Of a stretch of 6,286 nucleotides of DNA, positions 1-6,111 are shown in pieces. The translations under genes and the position numbers were made by a program. The stretch's first letter is position 1; every line of letters starts with the position of its first letter. The stretch is from Bacteroidota bacterium (lineage in GTDB: Bacteria; Bacteroidota; Bacteroidia; Bacteroidales; P3), in the NCBI GenBank assembly GCA_030540495.1, contig JAUNWC010000102.1, positions 1 through 6,286 of the forward strand. Direction: 5' to 3'. The notes below the pieces were generated by a model. That model made no database searches and was not told where the DNA came from. It saw only the letters and a program-made list of their open reading frames with translations.

Positions 1-48
1 TGCATATCTAATTTTTCTGAAAAAGATATTTATGGCTATAAGTTTTAA
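1..48 (+). CDS. Possible C-terminal tail of an upstream gene, cut by the window edge
   Basis: Frame 1 is open from the window edge to a TAA at 46-48 and would encode 15 residues ending in GYKF. If real, it is the end of the gene upstream of ybeY and overlaps the ybeY start by 17 bases, which fits the tight packing of the downstream genes. A 48-base open frame in AT-rich DNA is weak evidence. The ybeY frame itself is also open to the edge, so this could equally be a leader or chance. No function can be assigned. Confidence 0.25.
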   Translation, partial: CISNFSEKDIYGYKF

Positions 49-457
49 TATAGAAAACTCTTTTGAGTTGAAAGACAAGTTAAGAATAAAGCGTTGGATA
101 AAGCAAGTAATAGAAAAATATGGTTATAGATTAGGCGAAATTTCTTATATTTTTTGCTCAGACGAAAGAATTTTGGAGGTAAATAAGCAATATCTTTCAC
201 ACGATTTTTATACCGATATTATTACCTTTGACTATGTGGAGAAGGAGAAAATAAATGGAGATATTTTTATTTCTACCGATAGAGTAAAAGAAAATGCAAA
301 GGATTTTAATGTTCCCTTTCAACAAGAGTTGCTTAGGGTTATAATTCACGGTATACTTCACCTTTTGGGTTTTGAGGACCATAGCCAAGAAGAGCAACAA
401 CAGATGAGAGAAAAAGAAAACGAGGCAATAGCCTTATGGGATACAATAAATTGCTAA
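32..457 (+). CDS. ybeY: Endoribonuclease YbeY (16S rRNA 3'-end maturation)
   Basis: This encodes a 141-residue cytoplasmic metal-dependent RNase of the UPF0054/YbeY family, which takes part in 16S rRNA 3'-end processing and ribosome quality control. The signature is the metal-binding stretch HGILHLLGFEDH at residues 106-117, with H106, H110 and H117 as expected ligands. The conserved YTDIITFDY block (about residues 60-68) is also present. The third histidine is one residue further away than in the E. coli pattern (x6 instead of x5). The position of E. coli Arg59 appears to be Leu (QYLSHD), which from memory is common in Bacteroidetes copies. The length is normal. The ATG at 32 gives the MAIS start I recall for Bacteroides homologues. 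There is no Shine-Dalgarno sequence. It is first of a tight cluster, with purN 4 bases downstream. Confidence 0.95.
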   Translation: MAISFNIENSFELKDKLRIKRWIKQVIEKYGYRLGEISYIFCSDERILEVNKQYLSHDFYTDIITFDYVEKEKINGDIFISTDRVKENAKDFNVPFQQELLRVIIHGILHLLGFEDHSQEEQQQMREKENEAIALWDTINC

Positions 458-461
458 ATAG

Positions 462-1034
462 ATGAAAAACATAGTTTTATTTGCCTCTGGCAATGGAAGT
501 AATGTACAACAGATAACAGAATATTTTAGGGGTAGTAAAGAAGTAAATGTTGCTTGTGTGGTGGTAAATCGCAAAAATATTTATGTAATAGAGCGTGCAA
601 AAAATCTTGGTTTAGAGTGTTATTATTTCAATAGGGAGGATTTTTATAACTCTGATAAGGTATTGAATTTGTTAAAAGAAAAGCAGGCTGATTATATTAT
701 TCTTGCAGGTTTTTTGTGGCTTGTGCCAAAGAATATTCTTTCTGAGTATGAAAGAAAAATAATAAATATACACCCTGCCCTTTTGCCTAAATATGGTGGC
801 AAGGGTATGTATGGACACAACGTACATGAGGCTGTAATAGAGAATAAAGAACAAGAAAGCGGAATAACTATTCACTTTGTTAATCAAGAGTACGACAAAG
901 GAGATATTATTTTTCAAGCAAAATGCGAAATAACTCAGCAAGACAATGCAGAGAGTTTGGCAGAAAAAATACATATTTTGGAAAAAGAGTATTTTCCTAA
1001 AATAATAGAAAGAGTAATAACTAATAAAATATAA
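462..1034 (+). CDS. purN: Phosphoribosylglycinamide formyltransferase (GAR transformylase 1)
   Basis: PurN transfers a formyl group from 10-formyltetrahydrofolate to glycinamide ribonucleotide (GAR), the third step of de novo purine synthesis, in the cytoplasm. At 190 residues it has the normal length. The substrate-phosphate loop GNGSN lies at residues 10-14. The catalytic stretch INIHPALLPKYGG begins near residue 101, with N102 and H104 matching the E. coli catalytic Asn106 and His108. The following GITIHFVNQEYDKGD segment supplies D145 as the counterpart of Asp144. This single-domain folate enzyme is distinct from the ATP/formate enzyme PurT. The gap to ybeY is 4 bases and to prfB 6 bases, so co-transcription is likely. 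No other purine genes are present, so the operon is functionally mixed. There is no Shine-Dalgarno sequence before the start. Confidence 0.95.
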   Translation: MKNIVLFASGNGSNVQQITEYFRGSKEVNVACVVVNRKNIYVIERAKNLGLECYYFNREDFYNSDKVLNLLKEKQADYIILAGFLWLVPKNILSEYERKIINIHPALLPKYGGKGMYGHNVHEAVIENKEQESGITIHFVNQEYDKGDIIFQAKCEITQQDNAESLAEKIHILEKEYFPKIIERVITNKI

Positions 1035-1040
1035 AAAACA

Positions 1041-2127
1041 ATGACCATAGAAGAAACGATAAAAGATTTTGACCTTAGGGTGCAAAGTCTATGGAGGTGT
1101 CTTTGACATAGAATTAAAGGAAAAACAAATAGCAGAAAAACAAGCAATTACCGAACAAGCAGACTTTTGGACAGATAGCAAAAAAGCAGAGAGTTTGTTA
1201 AAAGAATTGTCCTCTATAAAGGAAGTGGTAAATTCTTATAATGAGGTAAGAAATAGTTTTGAGGACCTAAAGGTATTGAAAGAATTTTTTGACCAAAAGG
1301 AAGTTAGCGAGCAAGAGATAAACGAACAAATAGCCATAACGGAGAAAAAAATAGAGGATTTGGAATTTAAGAAAATGCTTGGCAACGAGGAAGATAAACT
1401 CTCTTGTATGCTCACAATAAACTCTGGCGCTGGTGGTACGGAGAGTTGCGATTGGGTAGCCATGCTTATGCGTATGTATGTTCGTTGGGCAGAAAGGAGT
1501 GGTTTTAGAGTAGAAGAAGTTTCTGAGCAAGAGGGAGATGTGGCAGGATTGAAAAATGTAACATTGGAAATAACGGGCAATTATTGTTATGGTTATCTCA
1601 AAGGAGAAAATGGAGTTCATCGTTTGGTAAGGCTATCGCCCTTTGACGCAGCCAACAAAAGACACACTTCCTTTGCCTCCGTTTATGTCTATCCAATAGT
1701 AGATGAAAACATAGAAATAAACATAAACCCCGCTGATATAGAATGGGATACTTTTCGCTCTGGAGGACCCGGAGGGCAAAACGTCAATAAAGTAGAAACT
1801 GCCGTTCGTTTGCACTACAAACCCGAAAACATAATAATAGAATGTCAGCAAACTCGTTCTCAACTTCAAAACAGAGAAAAAGCCATGCAAATGCTTAGGA
1901 GCCAACTCTATGAAATGGAACTAAGAAAAAAACGAGAGAAAATTGCCGAGATAGAGGCAGGAAAAAAGCGTGTAGAATGGGGGTCACAGATTCGTTCCTA
2001 CGTTCTCCACCCCTATCATATGGTCAAGGATTTGAGAACAGGCTTTGAAACTTCTGATACCAACGATGTTTTGGATGGAGGTTTGGATGGTTTTATAAAA
2101 ACCTATCTAATGCAATTTGGAGGGTAG
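1041..2127 (+). CDS. prfB: Peptide chain release factor 2, made by programmed +1 frameshift
   Basis: RF2 recognises UAA and UGA in the ribosomal A site and triggers peptide release. Frame 0 starts at ATG 1041 and runs 21 codons to a TGA at 1104-1106. Translation continues after a +1 slip on CTT into the frame beginning GAC at 1105 and ends at TAG 2125-2127. The product is 361 residues (21 + 340), a normal RF2 length, and the short first part matches the RF2 N-terminus in size. Diagnostic motifs are the SPF tripeptide at residues 199-201, which reads the stop codon in RF2 (RF1 has PxT), and the catalytic GGQ at 244-246 within SGGPGGQNVNK. An ATG at 1069 in the downstream frame gives an apparent 352-residue product, but its first 12 codons belong to the wrong frame. 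It is the last gene of the ybeY-purN-prfB cluster and is followed by a terminator. Confidence 0.96.
1093..1107 (+). promoter_or_regulatory. RF2 autoregulatory +1 frameshift site
   Basis: The site consists of GGAGG (1093-1097), a 3-base spacer TGT, the slippery codon CTT (1101-1103), and the stop TGA followed by C (1104-1107). This is the known prfB arrangement, with the same spacing as E. coli (AGGGGG, TAT, CTT, TGAC). In known cases the internal Shine-Dalgarno sequence pairs with 16S rRNA and pushes the ribosome forward one base when RF2 is scarce, while abundant RF2 terminates at the UGA. Expression is therefore self-limiting. GGAGG is notable because no gene start in the window has such a sequence. 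Confidence 0.95.
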
Positions 2128-2150
2128 AAAACTTTTTTCTGAATAAGAGA

Positions 2151-2201
2151 GTAGTAAAAAAACGACCTTTCAAAAAAAGAAAAAAAGTCGTTTTTTGCTA
2201 C
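2151..2201 (+). terminator. Factor-independent terminator after prfB
   Basis: The arm AAAAAACGAC (2157-2166) pairs with GTCGTTTTTT (2187-2196), giving 10 base pairs. A small internal asymmetry follows, then GTAG (2151-2154) pairs with CTAC (2198-2201). The loop is about 20 bases and A-rich. The six T residues double as stem and U-tract. It lies 23 bases after the prfB stop and closes the ybeY-purN-prfB cluster. Confidence 0.8.
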
Positions 2202-2231
2202 AAACATACTAAAACATAAGTTATAACGTTT
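2194..2231 (+). promoter_or_regulatory. Candidate glnA promoter region (weak)
   Basis: A TTTG at 2194-2197 followed after 19 bases by TAAGTTAT (2217-2224) partly resembles the Bacteroidetes consensus (TTTG at -33, TAnnTTTG at -7), matching four of the six defined -7 positions. The near-palindromic GTTATAACGTT at 2220-2230 overlaps it and recurs upstream of the minus-strand glycosyltransferase. A promoter is expected here because prfB is terminated just upstream, but the match is weak and the TTTG sits in the terminator's T-tract. Confidence 0.25.
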
Positions 2232-2266
2232 ATATAAAACATTTCACAAAAAAGTAAATAATAACG

Positions 2267-3772
2267 ATGAATGCTAAAATAGAATTAAATCAAAATCCCA
2301 TAGTGGCTTATTTGAAAAAAAGCCCTAAGGAATTTACTATGTCAGATATAATAAAATATATCACCGACAACGGAATACAAATGGTCAATTTCCGTTACGC
2401 TGCCGGCGATGGAAGACTAAAAACTCTAAATTTTGTTATTACAAATTTGGAATACCTTGAACAAATTCTTTCTTTGGGCGAAAGAGTTGATGGTTCTTCT
2501 TTGTTCCATCATATGCAAGCAAGTAGTTCTGACCTATATGTAGTGCCAAGATTTTCCACTGCATTTATTGACCCATTTGAACAAATTCCTACTATTTGTT
2601 TCTTGTGCTATTATTTTGACAAGGATGGCAATATGTTGGACTCCTCTCCGGAGTATACCCTAAAAAAAGCAGAGGAAAAATTTGAAGAGGTATCAGGTGG
2701 TATGCACTTTGAGGCAATGGGTGAGTTAGAATACTATGTAGTAGGACAAGAGGAAGAACGTTTTGATTGTGAGCAACAAAGAGGCTATCAAGAAAGTACT
2801 CCTTTCTCCAAATACGAAAGTTTTCGCACCTGCGCAATGTATTATATGGCACAATGTGGCTGTATAATAAAATATGCTCACAGTGAGGTGGGCAACTTTG
2901 TTATGGATGGCAAAAACTATGAGCAGAACGAAATAGAATTTTTGCCTGTGGATGTACAAGATGCTGCCGACCAATTGATGATAGGCAAATGGATACTAAG
3001 GACGCTTGCTAAGGAATATGAGTTAGACCTTACCTTTGCTCCAAAAATCATAACAGGCGAGGCAGGTAGCGGTATGCACATACATACAAGGGTTGTTAAG
3101 GATGGCAAAAATATGTATGTAAATAACGGAGAACTTTCCGAAGTTGCCAAGAAGGTTATTGCCGGAATAGTTACTCTTGCTCCTTCTTTGACTGCTTTTG
3201 GCAATGCTAACCCTACTTCTTATTTCCGTTTGGTACCACACCAGGAAGCACCTACCACTATATGTTGGGGAGACAGAAACCGCTCGGCTATGGTAAGAGT
3301 GCCACTTGGTTGGACAACAAAAAATAATATGTGCCAAATGGCTAACCCACAAAACACTACTCCTATGCCAAATCTAATGAACAAACAGACAGTGGAATTT
3401 CGTTGCCCAGACGGTTCGGCTAATGTGTATCTTTTGTTGGCAGGTTTGGTAGTAGCGGCAAGAAAAGGTTTTGAAATGCAAGATTGGCAACAAGTAGCCG
3501 AGCAAACCTATATAACAACCAATATTCACGACTCAGAGAACGAGAAAAAAAGAGAGGCTCTAAGAGAATTGCCAACTTGTTGCGTAGAGAGTGCTTCTTT
3601 GTTGGAAGAGCAACGCAAAGAATATGAGCAGTATAATGTTTTTTCTCCTTCCTTGATAGACGGAATAATCTCAAAACTAAACTCTTATAACGACAAGACT
3701 TTAAGAGAGGATTGTAAAAAAGATGCCGAGTTATTGAAAGCCACAGTAAGAAAATATTTCTATTGTGGATAA
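2267..3772 (+). CDS. glnA: Glutamine synthetase, type I
   Basis: The enzyme makes glutamine from glutamate, ammonia and ATP, and is the entry point of nitrogen assimilation. It is cytoplasmic and normally a dodecamer. At 501 residues it has GSI length, unlike the roughly 700-residue GSIII also common in this phylum. The N-terminal beta-grasp region carries DGSSLF (75-80), the Asp loop. Metal and substrate glutamates are visible in GELEYYV (E153, E155), HSEVGN (E207) and QNEIEF (E222). The ATP/glutamate motif GSGMHIH (267-273) supplies H271. RLVPHQEAP (321-329) gives the substrate arginine, and VEFRCPD supplies the flap glutamate E377 and R379. The adenylylation motif NLYxLP is not seen: the aligned stretch near 428-436 reads KREALRELP without tyrosine. 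Terminators on both sides suggest a single-gene transcript. No glnK or glnB neighbour is present. Confidence 0.94.
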   Translation: MNAKIELNQNPIVAYLKKSPKEFTMSDIIKYITDNGIQMVNFRYAAGDGRLKTLNFVITNLEYLEQILSLGERVDGSSLFHHMQASSSDLYVVPRFSTAFIDPFEQIPTICFLCYYFDKDGNMLDSSPEYTLKKAEEKFEEVSGGMHFEAMGELEYYVVGQEEERFDCEQQRGYQESTPFSKYESFRTCAMYYMAQCGCIIKYAHSEVGNFVMDGKNYEQNEIEFLPVDVQDAADQLMIGKWILRTLAKEYELDLTFAPKIITGEAGSGMHIHTRVVKDGKNMYVNNGELSEVAKKVIAGIVTLAPSLTAFGNANPTSYFRLVPHQEAPTTICWGDRNRSAMVRVPLGWTTKNNMCQMANPQNTTPMPNLMNKQTVEFRCPDGSANVYLLLAGLVVAARKGFEMQDWQQVAEQTYITTNIHDSENEKKREALRELPTCCVESASLLEEQRKEYEQYNVFSPSLIDGIISKLNSYNDKTLREDCKKDAELLKATVRKYFYCG

Positions 3773-3786
3773 TGTAAAAAAATCTT

Positions 3787-3831
3787 AAATTATAATAGGT
3801 TGAGAATAAAGTACTCAACCTATTATAATTT
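3787..3831 (+). terminator. Strong 18-bp hairpin terminator after glnA
   Basis: Arms at 3787-3804 and 3814-3831 are perfect reverse complements (18 bp) around a 9-base loop (3805-3813), with the distal stem ending in a TAATTT run followed by TTG. It starts 15 bases after the glnA stop. The left side is A-rich (from 3776), so it could also stop leftward transcription. The stem contains ATAGGTTGAG, a word also used in the repeat element at 4505-4740. Confidence 0.8.
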
Positions 3832-3865
3832 TGTTTGAAAAAGAAAGAATACTAAAATAATTAAT

Positions 3866-4504
3866 ATGAAAAGATTTTTATTTTTGGTCGCATTTTTATT
3901 TGTTATCCTTTGCTCTCAAGCACAATGGACGGATTATACACGATGGGATTACAAATATAGGTTTTTTGTTTCTGTGGAAGGTGGAATGACAAAATTTCTT
4001 AACAAATATGGAATATCTATGGTAGAATATGGAAGTAGCCCACTTGAAGCAATAAAAATAAATGGAATGTTAGGCGTAGATAACTCAGAAAATATTTGGG
4101 GAATGGATTTCTTTGTTTGCATGGCAGAGGCAAAATCTACTACAGTAGCGATTAGCGAACAACTGAGATTTGGAGGTATAGGCTTAGCAATAGGTGTTAA
4201 GAATTTTATTAGCGAGCATTTCTTTTGGGAACCTTCTTTGACTGGCGGACTTCTATTGCAGTCTAATAACATAAAACTTAGTGGAGTAGCAACCGAAACT
4301 ATGAACCGTTGGGGACTTTATTGTAAATTTCTCTTAGGTTTTGGAGTAAATATCAAGCGAGTTTCCTTGGGAGTAAAAGGAGAATTTATTGCAGGAGAAT
4401 TTAAAACAAAGCAATTATCTAACTCTCTAAGAGCCTATCAAACAGGAAACAAAGGAGGAATAACCGCTTATGGAGCAAGCCTATTTCTTAAAGTAAAATT
4501 CTAA
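3866..4504 (+). CDS. Exported protein of unknown function, probable outer-membrane beta-barrel
   Basis: I do not recognise the family. The 212-residue product begins with a clear signal peptide: MKR, a hydrophobic core at residues 4-16, then CSQAQ with likely cleavage near residues 19-20. The rest is rich in Gly, Phe, Tyr and alternating hydrophobic and polar residues, for example near residues 109-117 and 171-180. It ends in FLKVKF with a terminal Phe, as is usual for outer-membrane barrels inserted by BamA. The length fits a small 8- to 10-strand barrel. The location is inferred from these properties. It follows a strong terminator and so needs its own promoter, which I could not identify; TTTG at 3834-3837 is the only hint. 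The last 36 residues have a diverged second copy encoded downstream at 4741-4851, so the gene was once in tandem with a paralogue. Confidence 0.8.
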   Translation: MKRFLFLVAFLFVILCSQAQWTDYTRWDYKYRFFVSVEGGMTKFLNKYGISMVEYGSSPLEAIKINGMLGVDNSENIWGMDFFVCMAEAKSTTVAISEQLRFGGIGLAIGVKNFISEHFFWEPSLTGGLLLQSNNIKLSGVATETMNRWGLYCKFLLGFGVNIKRVSLGVKGEFIAGEFKTKQLSNSLRAYQTGNKGGITAYGASLFLKVKF

Positions 4505-4740
4505 TAGAAATAGGTTGTTATAGATTAGCATCAGTTGTAGACACAGCCTCCTTTTATAAGTTGAGATAGGTTGTAATAAGTTAGCATAGGTTAAGATATA
4601 GGAGACGCAAGCGTCTAACAAGAAATAACGGCTTTGCCCAATAAAACAGGCTATACCTGTGGCTTTGTCCTCCTATCATAACCTATGGGAGCCAAAGGCT
4701 CTAACCTATGCTAACTTATTACAACCTATCAAACCTATGT
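4505..4740. repeat. Gene-free region holding a 10-base-phased ATARGTT repeat array
   Basis: No gene is visible here. ATARGTT-like heptamers recur every 10 bases: ATAGGTT 4510, ATAGATT 4520, ATCAGTT 4530, then ATAAGTT 4556, ATAGGTT 4566, ATAAGTT 4576 and ATAGGTT 4586. On the right side they appear inverted: AACCTAT at 4680, 4703, 4723 and 4732, and AACTTAT at 4713. The three-base spacers vary (GTT, AGC, GAG, GTA). The phased words build the arms of the inverted-repeat element listed separately, but the array extends beyond it on both sides. Confidence 0.75.
4565..4730. repeat. 166-bp element with perfect 29-bp inverted repeats
   Basis: Positions 4565-4593 and 4702-4730 are exact reverse complements over 29 bases, separated by 108 bases. 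A nested pair ATAGGAG (4598-4604) and CTCCTAT (4670-4676) extends the fold. The centre holds small hairpins: AGACGC/GCGTCT (4603-4616), GGC-TTT-GCC (4630-4638), ACAGG/CCTGT (4646-4660) and GAGCC-AAA-GGCTC (4689-4701). The centre is GC-richer than its surroundings and has no open frame of note. It could be a MITE-like non-autonomous element, a structured RNA, or a cruciform-forming site. I see no clear target-site duplication at its edges. It lies exactly where the front of a duplicated exported-protein gene is missing. Confidence 0.85.
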
Positions 4741-4851
4741 GGCGGTTTGCAAAGTAAGGATTTGCCCGCTGAAATAAGACAATATCAAACTCAGAATAAC
4801 GGAGCAATAGCAAGTTATACAACGTCTATATTTTTGAAAATAAGATTATAA
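4741..4851 (+). pseudogene. C-terminal stub of a second copy of the exported protein
   Basis: The frame from GGC 4741 to TAA 4849-4851 encodes 36 residues that align without gaps to residues 177-212 of the intact gene at 3866-4504. By my count 15 of 36 are identical and many others conservative. Shared landmarks are RxYQTxN, Y at position 26 and the terminal SxFLK, with the two proteins ending at the same point. The same frame has an ATG at 4708 inside the inverted repeat, which would give a 47-codon ORF, but it is preceded by a stop at 4702 and has no signal peptide. I read this as a pseudogene: a tandem paralogue whose 5' part was lost or replaced at the repeat element. The level of divergence means the duplication is not recent. 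Confidence 0.75.
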
Positions 4852-4893
4852 AAAAAGTAGAGCGAGTGAAAGACAATTCACTCTCTTTTTTTT
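4850..4893. terminator. Bidirectional terminator between convergent genes
   Basis: GAGTGAA (4864-4870) pairs with TTCACTC (4877-4883) around the 6-base loop AGACAA, with partial extension beyond a C-T mismatch. Eight T residues follow on the plus strand (4886-4893), and seven A residues precede on the left (4850-4856), giving a U-tract on the minus strand too. It sits between the pseudogene end and the stop of the minus-strand glycosyltransferase at 4895, so it can serve both directions. Confidence 0.8.
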
Positions 4894-4894
4894 G

Positions 4895-6040
4895 TTATAA
4901 GGAAGTTGATAAAAATTGTTTTAGTTTCTGTTTGCCAAAAGAATCCACAAAGTTTTCTATATTCTTGGCATAGTCAATGCTCTCCCTATTATCCAAAATG
5001 GTATTTACCCCTTGCAAAATATCTTCCTTAGAATTACTATCTATAACCACACCCGTCTCGTTTTGCAAAACTTGTTCTTTTATGCCACCTACATTGGTTA
5101 CCACCACAGGCTTTCTAAAAGCATAAGCGGTCATTATTATACCACTCTGCGAGGCCGATTCGTATGGAAGAACAACCACATCACTTGCTACAAAATAAGG
5201 CTCTATATCCTCATTGGCAACAAACTTATTGACAAATATTACATCCTTTTCTATACCCAAATCTCTTATTCTATCTTCGTATTCTTTTACCTCTCCATAA
5301 CATTCACCGACTATAAGCAGGGTAATATCTTTTCTTTTCTCTTTTATCAAAGGAAAAGCCTCTATTAACTTCATTAGTCCCTTGTAAGGACGTATCAAAC
5401 CAAAAAAGATTATTACCTCTTTGGTATTTATATTTAACATTTGTTTTGCGGATGGTTTGTCATACCTATTTAGGTTATAACAATCGTAAATAGAAAGTGT
5501 TGTGGTGCATATAGTTTTTTGTGGAAAATCGTTTTTTATCTGATTTGCAACAAACTCTGAGGCTGCAATAAAACTATGTGCGCGGGTAAAAGCAAATTTT
5601 ACAAGATATTTTTCCCACCAATGATTCTCGTGAGATATATAGTTATCCGTAAAGATGGTTACTTGCGTCTGTTTCATTCTTAGGCGTATCAGAAAGGCAA
5701 TAGTAAAGATACACGGTGCAAAAAAGAACATCCACCAACGAAAAATAACTATATCGGGTTGTTCCTGTTTTATTTTCTTATAGGCTTTCCACCATGTAAA
5801 AGGATTGACTGAGGAGATTATTCTTTCTATCTTGTCGTTGTGTTCAAAAGGAATAAACTTAGAATCATCGTATTGAGTTTTGCCCGGAAAAAATATTTTA
5901 GGATACAATAATGTATAAGAAATTGCTTTGTAATCCATACCCATAGAAGAAATAATTTTATAGAGATAAGCCTCTTCCATAGATATGCCTCCTCTAAAAG
6001 GATAGGCAGGAGCAACAACAAGTATTTTTTTTCTTTTCAT
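4895..6040 (-). CDS. Glycosyltransferase family 4 (GT-B fold)
   Basis: This 381-residue enzyme should transfer a sugar from a nucleotide-sugar donor to an acceptor, most often a lipid-linked glycan or surface polysaccharide. Neither sugar nor acceptor can be told from the sequence. The N-terminal Rossmann half starts with KKILVVAPAYPFRGG (about 4-18), including the family's glycine-rich acceptor loop. A hydrophobic stretch near 104-119 (MFFFAPCIF...) may hold the protein to the inner membrane face. The C-terminal donor-binding half starts at FFGLIRPYKG (212-221), with R217 and K220 placed to contact the donor phosphates. It continues with LLIVGE (241-246) and PYESASQSG (292-300), whose E294 and following residues stand for the EX7E-type motif. 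KPVVVTNVGG (310-319) completes the fold. The start ATG at 6038-6040 is preceded by an A-rich leader without Shine-Dalgarno. It lies 71 bases downstream of another minus-strand gene and may be co-transcribed with it. Confidence 0.9.
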   Translation of the reverse strand: MKRKKILVVAPAYPFRGGISMEEAYLYKIISSMGMDYKAISYTLLYPKIFFPGKTQYDDSKFIPFEHNDKIERIISSVNPFTWWKAYKKIKQEQPDIVIFRWWMFFFAPCIFTIAFLIRLRMKQTQVTIFTDNYISHENHWWEKYLVKFAFTRAHSFIAASEFVANQIKNDFPQKTICTTTLSIYDCYNLNRYDKPSAKQMLNINTKEVIIFFGLIRPYKGLMKLIEAFPLIKEKRKDITLLIVGECYGEVKEYEDRIRDLGIEKDVIFVNKFVANEDIEPYFVASDVVVLPYESASQSGIIMTAYAFRKPVVVTNVGGIKEQVLQNETGVVIDSNSKEDILQGVNTILDNRESIDYAKNIENFVDSFGKQKLKQFLSTSL

Positions 6041-6058
6041 TATTCTTTTTTAATTTAT

Positions 6059-6088
6059 GAACGTTATAACATTTTGAAATATTGCAAA
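6059..6088 (-). promoter_or_regulatory. Weak candidate promoter of the glycosyltransferase
   Basis: On the minus strand, TTTG (6088-6085), an 18-base gap and TAACGTTC (6066-6059) loosely fit the Bacteroidetes -33/-7 pattern, with four of six defined -7 positions matching. The -7 box overlaps GTTATAACGTT (6070-6060), also found upstream of glnA. The 71-base gap after the upstream gene leaves room for a promoter, and I see no terminator in it. The gene could equally be read from further upstream. Confidence 0.2.
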
Positions 6089-6111
6089 TAAAAATAAGTA
6101 GGCACCTTTTT

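Noticed and set aside
11..27. TTTTTC-T-GAAAAA hairpin before ybeY as a terminator or attenuator
   Set aside because: The loop would be a single base and the stem is almost all A-T, so it is not a credible structure.
672..1085. Minus-strand 137-codon open frame across purN
   Set aside because: It is antisense to a clearly conserved gene, and the Phe/Tyr-rich product is what the complement of AT-rich coding DNA gives.
1069..2127. prfB as a plain ORF starting at ATG 1069
   Set aside because: The first 12 codons lie out of frame with the true N-terminus. The CTT TGA C site and the conserved frame-0 start at 1041 explain the gene better.
4505..4740. CRISPR array or tRNA in the gene-free region
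   Set aside because: The repeats are 10-base words with 3-base spacers, not 25-40-base repeats with unique spacers, and no cloverleaf with T-loop consensus is visible.
4708..4851. A 47-codon ORF as a small real gene
   Set aside because: Its start lies inside the inverted repeat, it has no signal peptide, and its last 36 codons match the tail of a larger exported protein. A truncated paralogue is the simpler reading.
5012..5368. Plus-strand 118-codon open frame inside the glycosyltransferase
   Set aside because: It is antisense to conserved GT4 motifs and has no recognisable domain or leader.
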